Part shown: piece by piece, positions 1 through 5,799 of the stretch
How positions within the stretch are numbered: the stretch's first letter is position 1
How the letters are laid out: every line of letters starts with the position of its first letter
From: Atopobiaceae bacterium
GTDB lineage: Bacteria > Actinomycetota > Coriobacteriia > Coriobacteriales > Atopobiaceae
Reading direction: 5' to 3'
Length of the DNA: 5,828 nt
Assembly (NCBI GenBank): GCA_017510875.1
Contig: JAFWLX010000215.1
Coordinates: forward strand, 1-5,828
Notes under the pieces: generated by a model
Told to the model about the DNA's origin: nothing
What the model saw: the letters and a program-made list of their open reading frames with translations, nothing else
The model's database searches: none
Made by a program: the position numbers and the translations under genes

Positions 1-75
1 AGCAGCCTCAGAGTCGTCCCGAGGGTCGCCGTCCGGCTGGCCCGTGAGGGGCTGCGTCTCCCGGGGACCTTTCTG

Positions 76-225
76 CTACAGTCCCTGTCGCGTCCTCATA
101 CGCCGGCCAGCTAGCGTTGCCAGTGCGCCGCAGATGAGCAGCGCAGCGTACGGTACGTCCGTCTCGCCTGTCTTGGGCAGCCTCTTGCTCGTGGTGGAGC
201 TTGTCTTGCTGCTGGTGCTGGAATC
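76..225 (-). pseudogene. Orphan LPKTG cell-wall sorting signal (3' remnant of a surface-protein gene)
   Basis: Read on the - strand, this frame gives a Ser/Thr/Lys-rich spacer (DSSTSSKTSSTTSKR), then LPKTGE, a hydrophobic stretch (VPYAALLICGALATLAG), a basic tail (RRMRTRQGL) and a TAG stop at 78-76. That is the full layout of a sortase substrate C-terminus: LPXTG motif, membrane segment, then arginines close to the end. Sortase cleaves between T and G of such signals and links the protein to peptidoglycan. The frame is closed by TGA at 228-226 just upstream, contains no plausible start before the motif, and the preceding 190 bases of the - strand have stops in this frame and no coding-like sequence. 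I infer the decayed 3' end of a larger surface-protein gene whose body was deleted or frameshifted. A sequencing error near 226 is less likely because no open frame with similar composition continues upstream. Confidence 0.6.
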
Positions 226-240
226 TCACGCTCGCTCCTG

Positions 241-312
241 CCGCGCCGTAAGGGCGGAGCGCTTAGCCGAAGCGAAGCCCCCGAAGGTCACCGCTATGGC
301 CCGCCCGTGAAC
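241..312. other. GC-rich segment with several potential small hairpins
   Basis: This non-coding stretch between the LPKTG remnant and the rnfC leader can form consecutive small hairpins. One is 241-257, with arms CCGCGCC and GGGCGG (one bulged G) around a GTAA loop of the GNRA type. A second is 260-274, CGCTT/AAGCG around AGCCG. A third, weaker one pairs TCAC (288-291) with GTGA (307-310). I recognise no known riboswitch or RNA family. It could be a terminator or attenuator region, a structured leader if transcription starts upstream, or chance folding in GC-rich DNA. Confidence 0.25.
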
Positions 313-351
313 AGTAACCGCCACACATCGGCCTCACAAGGGCTACTATAG

Positions 352-364
352 GTATGTGACATAC
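352..364. promoter_or_regulatory. 13-bp perfect palindrome upstream of rnfC (possible operator)
   Basis: GTATGT-G-ACATAC is a perfect inverted repeat of two 6-bp arms around one base, 57 bp before the rnfC start codon. It lies just after TACTATA (344-350), which could be a -10 element, although no convincing -35 element is found 16-18 bp upstream. A palindrome at this position could bind a dimeric repressor or activator controlling the operon. It does not match the Rex, Fnr or CRP consensus sequences that I know. The regulatory role is inferred from position and symmetry only. Confidence 0.25.
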
Positions 365-366
365 AA

Positions 367-388
367 GACATCCGGCTGCGGGCATGTC
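367..388 (+). other. Short hairpin in the rnfC leader
   Basis: GACATCC (367-373) can pair with GG-c-ATGTC (381-388), with one bulged C, around a GC-rich loop. It ends 23 nt before the Shine-Dalgarno sequence of rnfC. It might affect mRNA stability or translation of the first gene, but it is short and could be fortuitous. Confidence 0.2.
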
Positions 389-411
389 CTGCGGCGAGAA
401 TACAACTAGAT

Positions 412-419
412 GGAGAGGG
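412..419 (+). promoter_or_regulatory. Ribosome binding site of rnfC
   Basis: GGAGAGGG lies directly before the ATG at 421. GGAG at 412-415 leaves a 5-nt spacer, which supports this start. Reading upstream in frame, a stop (TAG, 349-351) is reached without another ATG or GTG. Confidence 0.65.
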
Positions 420-420
420 T

Positions 421-1767
421 ATGGGACGCTCCTTGGGTAGCGTGTTTAAGCGTGCGCATGCAGTTGAGCTGCGCGGCATTCACATCCCGCACAACAAGGC
501 AACGGCCGAACAACCCACCACGCAGATGCCGCTTCCCAGCAAGATTGTCCTGCCCATGCGGCAGCATGTGGGGGCGCCGTGTGTGCCGCAGGTAAAGCGG
601 CGCCAGCAGGTTGAGGTGGGACAGCTGGTGGGCCATTCTGACGCACACATGTCGGCCGATATCTTCTCGCCCGTGTCGGGCATAGTGCGCGAGATTCGTC
701 AGATTCACTACTCGGATGGTCGCTCGGACGAGGCCGTGGTCATCGAGCCCGATGGCGAGCAGCTTGTGCACCAGTCGGTGGCACCGCCGCAGGTCAGCGA
801 CTTTGCCGGCCTGATTGAGGCCTTAAGCCACAGTGGCATTGTGGGCTTGGGCGGCGGAGGCTTTCCTGCGCATGTCAAGATGGATACAGATCTTAGCGGC
901 ATTGACACGTGGCTGGTAAACGGCGCAGAGTGCGAGCCCTACCTCTCCACCGACTACCGCGAGATGATGGAGCATCCCGATACCATCCTCGAGGGCATCA
1001 AGACCTGTCTTGACCTGTCGGGCATCAAGCGTTCGCTCATTTGCATCGAGGACAACAAGCCGCGTGCCATCGAGCTGCTGCGCACCATGAGCGCCGACGA
1101 TCCGCGTATCGATGTCTTTGAGCTACCTGCCCGCTACCCGCAGGGCGCCAGCCGCGTGATCTTGCGCAACGTGATGGGCCTCTCGGTTCCGCGTGGCGGG
1201 CACCTTACCGATGTGGGCGCGTTGCTCTACAACGTGACCACCATGAGCGAGATTGGCCGCTACCTGCGTACCGGCATGCCGCTCATCAAGCGTCGCCTTA
1301 CCGTAATGGGCGATGCCATTGCCCGTCCGCAGAACCTTGAGGTCTACATTGGCACGCCCATCTCCGAGATTCTGGAGTACTGTGGCTGTGCGCCCGGTCC
1401 GCGCAAGGTCATCATCGGCGGTCCCATGATGGGCACCACGCAGGTTGAGCTGGACGTGCCCATTGTGCGCCAGAACTGCGGATTGCTCGCCTTTGGCGTC
1501 AACGGTCCGGTGGTACCGCCCGTATCGGCTTGCATCAAGTGCAGCCGCTGCATTGACAACTGTCCCATTCGCCTGTCGCCCATCGACATCCACAAGGCCT
1601 ATACCGCGCGCGACGTCAAGGCGCTCGACCGGTTGATGGCCGATCTCTGTGTGGAGTGTGGCACCTGCTCGTACGTGTGCCCCTCAAAGCAGCCGCTGGT
1701 GCAGTCCACCCACTTGGCGCGAGCCCTCTTGCGCAGCGAGCAGCGCAAGGCAAAGGGGAGGAGGTAG
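421..1767 (+). CDS. rnfC: RnfC: Fe-S/FMN subunit of the Rnf ferredoxin:NAD+ oxidoreductase
   Basis: RnfC is the peripheral cytosolic subunit that passes electrons from the membrane part of the Rnf complex to NAD+ (or takes them from NADH). The 448-aa protein shows the family layout. An N-terminal barrel-sandwich/biotinyl-like region spans about 15-110 (RGIHIPHNK, then MPLPSKIVLPMRQHVG). A glycine-rich nucleotide/FMN-binding segment follows (GLGGGGFPAHVK, 142-153), then NGAECEPYLSTD (167-178), and an SLBB-like region around 290-320. The C-terminus has two [4Fe-4S] motifs: CIKCSRCIDNCP (Cys 371, 374, 377, 381) and CVECGTCSYVCPSKQPLVQ (Cys 410, 413, 416, 420). All cluster ligands are present and the length is normal for clostridial-type RnfC. 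It is the first gene of the operon, with rnfD starting one base after its stop. Any promoter for the whole operon should lie upstream of it. Confidence 0.97.
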   Translation: MGRSLGSVFKRAHAVELRGIHIPHNKATAEQPTTQMPLPSKIVLPMRQHVGAPCVPQVKRRQQVEVGQLVGHSDAHMSADIFSPVSGIVREIRQIHYSDGRSDEAVVIEPDGEQLVHQSVAPPQVSDFAGLIEALSHSGIVGLGGGGFPAHVKMDTDLSGIDTWLVNGAECEPYLSTDYREMMEHPDTILEGIKTCLDLSGIKRSLICIEDNKPRAIELLRTMSADDPRIDVFELPARYPQGASRVILRNVMGLSVPRGGHLTDVGALLYNVTTMSEIGRYLRTGMPLIKRRLTVMGDAIARPQNLEVYIGTPISEILEYCGCAPGPRKVIIGGPMMGTTQVELDVPIVRQNCGLLAFGVNGPVVPPVSACIKCSRCIDNCPIRLSPIDIHKAYTARDVKALDRLMADLCVECGTCSYVCPSKQPLVQSTHLARALLRSEQRKAKGRR

Positions 1768-1768
1768 C

Positions 1769-2791
1769 ATGGCAAGCAAGCAGACTCCTGTAGCAGAACA
1801 GGCCCTTGAGCAGGAGGTTCCCGCAACAAACCCCTTGGTGCTGCGTCCAGCGCCGCAGATCTCCAGCGCTGTGACCACGCATATCATCATGCGCGACGTG
1901 CTCGTGGCACTTATCCCAGCGCTGGTGGTTGCCGTGGCGCTCTTTGGTGTTGGCGCACTGCTCGTTACCGCAACATCCGTGGCGTCCTGCGTGCTCTTTG
2001 AGTACCTGTGGTGTCGCCTGCGCAACACCGAGAACACCGTGGGCGACCTGTCTGCGGCAGTGACTGGCGTGCTGCTGGCCTTCAACCTGCCGTCTACGCT
2101 GCCGCTCTACATGGTTGTGATTGGTGCCTTTGTGGCCATTGTCATCACCAAGGAGCTCTTTGGTGGCATTGGACGTAACTTTGCCAACCCTGCCATTGTG
2201 GGGCGCATCTTTTTGGCGGTGGCCTTTCCGGTGGCTATGACCACCTTTGTGCCACCGGCATTCTCGTTCTCGCCTGTTGATGTGGTGAGCTCGGCCACGC
2301 CGCTTGCGCCGACGGCCCAGCCGCTCTCGTATCTGGACCTGCTGGTGGGCACGCACATGGGCGTGCTGGGCGAGACCAGCGCGCTGGCACTCTTGCTGGG
2401 CTTTGTGTTTCTGCTCTACCGCCCTGTGGTTACCTGGCACATACCGGTGGCATACGTGGGAACAGTTGCCGTGCTCAGCCTGCTTACGGGCCGTGACCCG
2501 CTGGCGCAGGTACTGGAGGGCGGCCTGCTGCTTGGTGCAATCTACATGGCCACCGACTACACCACCTCACCGGCAACACGCCGCGGCAAGCTGATCTTTG
2601 GTGTGGGGTGCGGTTTGGTCACCTGCCTCATTCGCTTTTGGGGCAACCTCAACGAGGGCGTGGCCTACTCCATCCTGTTCATGAACCTACTGGTGCCCTA
2701 TATCGACCAGCTTACGCCCAACGTGCCCGTGGGCGGCGAGGCCATCATGGCCGAGCGTCGTCGTGCAAGAAAGGGCGGAAAGCATGAGTAA
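1769..2791 (+). CDS. rnfD: RnfD: membrane flavoprotein subunit of the Rnf complex
   Basis: RnfD is an integral membrane subunit with covalently bound FMN, homologous to NqrB of the Na+-pumping NADH:quinone reductase and thought to be central to ion translocation. The 340-aa protein has a polar N-terminus (1-40) followed by eight to ten hydrophobic segments between about 43 and 312, and a basic C-terminal tail (RRRARKGGKHE). The family motif NFANPAIVGR is at 137-146. The covalent flavin motif SSATP is at 174-178, with Thr177 as the predicted FMN attachment residue; TDYTTSP (262-268) and NEGVAYSILFMN (295-306) are also typical. The frame is open further upstream inside rnfC, but ATG 1769 is chosen because AGGGGAGGAGG (1754-1764) sits just before it and the family N-terminus begins there. 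The gap to rnfC is one base and the 3' end overlaps rnfG by 8 bp, implying coupled translation. Confidence 0.97.
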   Translation: MASKQTPVAEQALEQEVPATNPLVLRPAPQISSAVTTHIIMRDVLVALIPALVVAVALFGVGALLVTATSVASCVLFEYLWCRLRNTENTVGDLSAAVTGVLLAFNLPSTLPLYMVVIGAFVAIVITKELFGGIGRNFANPAIVGRIFLAVAFPVAMTTFVPPAFSFSPVDVVSSATPLAPTAQPLSYLDLLVGTHMGVLGETSALALLLGFVFLLYRPVVTWHIPVAYVGTVAVLSLLTGRDPLAQVLEGGLLLGAIYMATDYTTSPATRRGKLIFGVGCGLVTCLIRFWGNLNEGVAYSILFMNLLVPYIDQLTPNVPVGGEAIMAERRRARKGGKHE

Positions 2792-3335
2792 CGCAGATAC
2801 CAGGCCCTCCTTGTTCGAGACAATGCGGCCCGTTGTGGTGCTGGTGGTCATCTGCCTGGTGGCAGGGGTCCTGTTGGGCGTGGTACATGCGGCAACCGAG
2901 CCCATTGCCCAGGCCAATGCCGAGAAGAAGGCGCAGCAGACCTACGCGGCCCTCGTGCCCACGGCTGCCTCCTTTGCTCCGCTCACCTGCAACGTTGAAG
3001 GCTGTACAGCTGCGCTCGAGGCACGTGACGCCGCAGGCTCACCGCTCGCCTACGTGATTGTGGCGCAGTCCAAGGGATACGGAGGTCAGGTACCCATTGC
3101 GGTGGCCTTCTCGCCCGATGGCACGGTGCTCAGCATCACAGCCATGAGCAACGACGAGACGCCGGGTCTGGGCACCAAGATTGCCAACGAATCCTACATC
3201 GGTCAGTACGTGGGGCTTGCCGCACAGCCTACCACGGCTGATGACATCGACCTTATCAGCGGCGCAACCATCTCGTCGAAGGCGGCGCTTGCGGCGTTCA
3301 ACACTGCCGTTGAGGCATTTGAGGAGGTGCGCTAA
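2784..3335 (+). CDS. rnfG: RnfG: FMN-binding, membrane-anchored subunit of the Rnf complex
   Basis: RnfG is the NqrC-like subunit, held by one transmembrane helix, with an FMN covalently bound to a Thr in a domain outside the cytoplasmic membrane. The 183-aa protein has a single hydrophobic segment at about 17-37 and an FMN-binding domain after it. SKGYGG is at 96-101, the conserved ETPGLGTK at 125-132, and the flavinylation motif SGATISS at 159-165, with Thr162 as predicted attachment site. The His usually found just before ETPGLG is replaced (sequence SNDETPGLG), a mild deviation. Two cysteines, 69 and 74, lie in the outside domain and could form a disulfide. ATG 2784 overlaps the end of rnfD by 8 bp (ATGAGTAA). 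An in-frame GTG at 2763 would add seven residues but lies deeper inside rnfD and is less likely. Covalent flavinylation normally needs an ApbE-type transferase, which is not encoded in this window. Confidence 0.96.
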   Translation: MSNADTRPSLFETMRPVVVLVVICLVAGVLLGVVHAATEPIAQANAEKKAQQTYAALVPTAASFAPLTCNVEGCTAALEARDAAGSPLAYVIVAQSKGYGGQVPIAVAFSPDGTVLSITAMSNDETPGLGTKIANESYIGQYVGLAAQPTTADDIDLISGATISSKAALAAFNTAVEAFEEVR

Positions 3336-4159
3336 TGGCTCAGCCCACAGCCAATGCCACAGGCGAATCCACGCTTGTCGGCACCTTCAGGCGGGGCCTG
3401 CTCGAGGAGAACCCCGCGTTTCGCCAGATGCTAGGCCTATGCCCCATGCTTGCCGTGACCACCGCCGTCACCAATGGTGTGGGCATGGGCATGGCAACCA
3501 CGTTTGTGCTGGTCTGCTCGGGTGTGGTGGTGTCGCTTCTGCGCAGGGTCATCCCCCGTACGGTGCGCATTCCCGCGTTCATCACCATCATAGCGAGCTT
3601 TGTGACGCTGGTGATGATGCTGGTAAAGGCCTATATGCCCGCTCTTGACGAGGCGCTGGGCATCTACCTGCCGCTCATTGTGGTCAACTGCATTGTGCTG
3701 GGGCGCGCCGAGATGTTTGCCTCAAAGCATGGGCCTCTCGAGGCGGCACTTGACGGTGCCGGCATGGGCCTGGGCTTTACCTTTGCGCTCATAGCCATGT
3801 CATCTGTGCGCGAGATCTTGGGGGCGGGCACCTTCTTGGGCGTGCGCGTGCTGCCGCCCTTTGTGGAGCCTATGATCATCATGGTTATGCCAGCCGGTGG
3901 CTTTGCGGTGCTGGGCTTTTTGATTGCGGGCTCGGTGTGGATCGAGGAGCATCCGCGCCATCGGCACAAGGTGCTGCGTAAGGCCAGCAAGCCTTCGCCA
4001 AGCCTGTGCGCGGCATGCCCCATCAACTGCGGCGTGGGCGATCCCAGCAACGAGGCGTGCGTCAAGGACGAGTTTGTCGAGATGCTCGAGGCTGCGGTCG
4101 AGGCGGCGCGAAAGAAGGACGAGGCGGCACAAAACGCGGACGAGGAGCGTGATGCCTGA
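3335..4159 (+). CDS. rnfE: RnfE: integral membrane subunit of the Rnf complex, with a cysteine-containing C-terminal tail
   Basis: RnfE (NqrD-like) pairs with RnfA in the membrane. In related complexes one conserved Cys pair from each of the two proteins holds an intramembrane Fe-S centre on the electron path. Here the corresponding residues are Cys36 (LGLCP) and Cys119 (VVNCIVLGRAE). About six membrane helices lie between 30 and 203, and ENPAFRQMLGLCP and GLGFTFALIAMSSVREILGAG are family hallmarks. At 274 aa it is longer than the roughly 200-230 aa usual for the family. The excess is a hydrophilic tail from about 204, with a four-cysteine motif (Cys 225, 228, 232, 242 in SLCAACPINCGVGDPSNEAC) followed by a charged, probably helical end. 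The start codon overlaps the rnfG stop by one base (TAATG) and GAGGAGG (3321-3327) precedes it by 7 nt. The stop overlaps rnfA by one base. Confidence 0.96.
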   Translation: MAQPTANATGESTLVGTFRRGLLEENPAFRQMLGLCPMLAVTTAVTNGVGMGMATTFVLVCSGVVVSLLRRVIPRTVRIPAFITIIASFVTLVMMLVKAYMPALDEALGIYLPLIVVNCIVLGRAEMFASKHGPLEAALDGAGMGLGFTFALIAMSSVREILGAGTFLGVRVLPPFVEPMIIMVMPAGGFAVLGFLIAGSVWIEEHPRHRHKVLRKASKPSPSLCAACPINCGVGDPSNEACVKDEFVEMLEAAVEAARKKDEAAQNADEERDA

Positions 4160-4749
4160 TGGCTCAGTACGCGTCAATCCTGTTCAGCATGATTCTGGTC
4201 AATAACTTTGTGCTGGTAAAGTTCTTAGGCATCTGCCCGTTTTTGGGCGTATCAAAGAAGTTTGACTCGGCCGTGGGCATGGGTTGCGCCGTGACGCTGG
4301 TGATGGTGCTGGCCATTGCGGTTACCTGGCCCATCCAGCGACTGCTTGCGGCGTGGGGGCTTGAATACCTGCAGACCATTGCGTTCATTCTGGTCATCGC
4401 CACGCTGGTGCAGCTGCTTGACATGGCCATCAAGCGCTACCTGCCTCCGCTGCATGCGTCGCTGGGCGTGTTTCTGCCGCTCATCACCACCAACTGCTCG
4501 GTGCTAGGTGTGGCCATCCTCACGGTGGACGAGGGCTATAGCTATCCCCAGGCGCTAGTGGCAGGTCTGGGCGCAGGGTTGGGTTTCCTGTTGGCCATGG
4601 TGCTGTTTAGCGGCGTGCGCCGCCGCGTTGAGGAGGCGGCACCGCCCGAGGCCTTTGAGGGTATGCCCATCACGCTTATCTCGGCCGCCATCGTGGCCAT
4701 GAGCTTCATGGGCTTCTCTGGTGTTATCGACCACCTGTTTGGCGCATAG
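4159..4749 (+). CDS. rnfA: RnfA: integral membrane subunit of the Rnf complex
   Basis: RnfA (NqrE-like) is the inverted-topology partner of RnfE and supplies the other two ligands of the shared intramembrane Fe-S centre. The 196-aa protein has normal length and about six membrane helices (roughly 6-29, 37-58, 69-91, 100-122, 130-152, 169-193). The conserved cysteines are Cys26 in FLGICPFLGVSKK and Cys113 in PLITTNCSVLG. NNFVLVKFLGICPFLG and YSYPQALVAGLGAGLGF are characteristic of the family. ATG 4159 overlaps the rnfE stop codon by one base (TGATG); GAGGAG at 4142-4147 could serve as a rather distant ribosome site, so translation is probably coupled to rnfE. rnfB follows after 9 bases. Confidence 0.97.
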   Translation: MAQYASILFSMILVNNFVLVKFLGICPFLGVSKKFDSAVGMGCAVTLVMVLAIAVTWPIQRLLAAWGLEYLQTIAFILVIATLVQLLDMAIKRYLPPLHASLGVFLPLITTNCSVLGVAILTVDEGYSYPQALVAGLGAGLGFLLAMVLFSGVRRRVEEAAPPEAFEGMPITLISAAIVAMSFMGFSGVIDHLFGA

Positions 4750-4758
4750 GGGGACATC

Positions 4759-5580
4759 ATGAATTCAATCGTCCTTACTGTTGTGCTGGTGGGCGCCATT
4801 GGTCTGGTGGGATCGTTGGTGCTGGTAGTGGCCTCAAAGAAGCTGGCTGTGCAAGAGGATGAGCGCCTGGCAGACGTGGTTGCAATGCTGCCGGGTGCCA
4901 ACTGCGGCTCGTGTGGCTATCCCGGGTGCGAGGGATACGCCAAGGCCATGCTTGAGGGAGCGCCCGTCAACTGTTGCGGACCCGGTGGTCCCGATGCGGC
5001 CAAGTGCCTGTCGGAGTATCTGGGTGTGGATGCCGGTGACGTGGTGGTCAAGCGCGCCATTGTTGCCTGCCGCGGAACGGCAGACCGCGTGGTGTTGCAG
5101 GAACGTGCGGTATACCATGGCGCGCACAGCTGTCGTACCTATGCGACCATGGGGCATCTGTCCGACGGCTGCACCGACGGCTGCATTGGCTATGGCGACT
5201 GCATGGCTACCTGCCCGTATGGCGCCATCACGCTTAACAAGAACCAGGTGGCGGTGGTAGACCCGGCCGTGTGCATTGGATGCGGCCTGTGCACCACCAT
5301 CTGTCCACGGCACCTTATTAGCCTGGTAGAGAAGAGCGCCGTAGAAGAGGTGTCGTTTGTGCTCTGTCACAACACGCTTACCGGCAAGCGGGCCAAGGAC
5401 GCATGCGCCAACACCTGCCTGGGCTGCAAGAAGTGCGTAAAGGTGTGTCCGCAGCACTGCATTGAGGTGGTGGACAACGTGGCCCACATCGACGTGTCCA
5501 AGTGCGTAGGCTGCAAGGTGTGCATGGGCGTGTGCCCCGAGGGCGCCATCTACCCACTGACCTGGGTTACAAGGAAGTAA
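4759..5580 (+). CDS. rnfB: RnfB: ferredoxin-like electron-input subunit of the Rnf complex
   Basis: RnfB takes electrons from reduced ferredoxin and feeds them into the membrane subunits. The 273-aa protein starts with a membrane anchor (about 3-26). An Fe4S domain follows, LPGANCGSCGYPGCEGYAKAM (45-65), with Cys 49, 52, 57 and a fourth ligand at Cys72 or 73. Next come ferredoxin-type motifs: Cys 138/142/148/152 (CTDGCIGYGDCMATCP), Cys 172/175/178/182 (CIGCGLCTTICP), Cys 220/223/226/230 (CLGCKKCVKVCP) and Cys 249/252/255/259 (CVGCKVCMGVCP). This predicts about five [4Fe-4S] clusters, like the cluster-rich clostridial RnfB and unlike the shorter proteobacterial form. AGGGGG at 4748-4753 lies 5 nt before the ATG. 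It is the last gene of the operon; no rnfH-like gene follows, and the stop codon abuts a very long inverted repeat. Confidence 0.97.
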   Translation: MNSIVLTVVLVGAIGLVGSLVLVVASKKLAVQEDERLADVVAMLPGANCGSCGYPGCEGYAKAMLEGAPVNCCGPGGPDAAKCLSEYLGVDAGDVVVKRAIVACRGTADRVVLQERAVYHGAHSCRTYATMGHLSDGCTDGCIGYGDCMATCPYGAITLNKNQVAVVDPAVCIGCGLCTTICPRHLISLVEKSAVEEVSFVLCHNTLTGKRAKDACANTCLGCKKCVKVCPQHCIEVVDNVAHIDVSKCVGCKVCMGVCPEGAIYPLTWVTRK

Positions 5581-5727
5581 GGTCTTATTTGGGGATAGGT
5601 CGTATGGGGGTGGCGGTTCCTATTCGGGGGTAGCCCCCCTGGTGCGCTCAGTTGTGCTAGCAGTGGCGTTGACGCCAGCGCACCAGGGGGGGCTACCCCC
5701 GAATAGGAACCGCCCCCAGCTAAGACC
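5581..5727. repeat. Very long, near-perfect inverted repeat (giant hairpin) after rnfB
   Basis: The core arms are 5612-5647 and 5678-5714: 36 bp pair without mismatch, with one bulged G (a run of six C against seven G). Three more G-C pairs extend the stem at 5608-5610/5715-5717 if T5611 is bulged. Further out, GGTCTTA (5581-5587) pairs with TAAGACC (5721-5727), so the symmetric unit begins directly after the rnfB stop codon. The 30-nt loop (5648-5677) contains TGCTAGCA (5655-5662) and a small stem TGGCG-TTGA-CGCCA (5664-5677). No T-run follows either end, so it is not a classical intrinsic terminator. Its place between apparently convergent genes still fits a bidirectional termination or mRNA 3'-end role. 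Alternatives are two convergent copies of an intergenic repeat or a small non-autonomous mobile element. The structure is certain; the role is not. Confidence 0.85.
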
Positions 5728-5752
5728 AAAGGGCCGCAAACGCTTGGTTCTT

Positions 5753-5794
5753 CCTGTAACCCAGCGCTTGCAGCCCTGATGCCTGATTTACAGG
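5753..5794. repeat. Second inverted repeat downstream of rnfB (CCTGTAA/TTACAGG)
   Basis: CCTGTAA (5753-5759) and TTACAGG (5788-5794) are perfect 7-bp arms around a 28-nt loop. The loop can pair further: CAGCGC (5762-5767) with GCCCTG (5773-5778), one mismatch. The loop end also carries a short tandem repeat, CCTGATG-CCTGATT. It lies 5 bases beyond the stop of the presumed - strand gene and could be its terminator, although it too lacks a T-run. Confidence 0.35.
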
Positions 5795-5799
5795 TAGTC

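Noticed and set aside
291..301. The - strand reads GGCCATAGCGG, resembling the start of a bacterial 5S rRNA.
   Set aside because: The following sequence lacks the conserved 5S loop (no CCGAAC-type segment) and the closing helix, so the match is a short coincidence.
44..310. An 88-codon + strand open frame with a hydrophobic, leucine-rich middle.
   Set aside because: The Leu-rich part is the antisense of the Ser/Thr/Lys spacer before LPKTG. It has no ribosome site and no family resemblance.
1616..2440. Long open frame on the - strand (274 codons).
   Set aside because: It lies antisense to rnfC and rnfD, its translation is rich in His, Arg and Gln with no recognisable domain, and the opposite strand encodes clear RnfC/RnfD motifs. 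It is a by-product of high-GC codon bias.
2763..2783. Upstream GTG start for rnfG giving seven extra residues.
   Set aside because: It lies within the rnfD coding end without a better ribosome site, while ATG 2784 gives the usual short cytoplasmic N-terminus.
5591..5630. G-quadruplex from the G-runs in the left arm.
   Set aside because: Only three runs of four or more G are present, the loops between them are about 11 and 15 nt, and the Gs are better used in the long duplex stem.
5581..5727. Classical Rho-independent terminator.
   Set aside because: No run of T follows either arm on either strand, and the stem is several times longer than usual; recorded instead as an inverted repeat of uncertain role.
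5581..5794. Integron attC site or CRISPR-like array.
   Set aside because: There are no matching RYYYAAC/GTTRRRY ends and no regularly spaced direct repeats with spacers.
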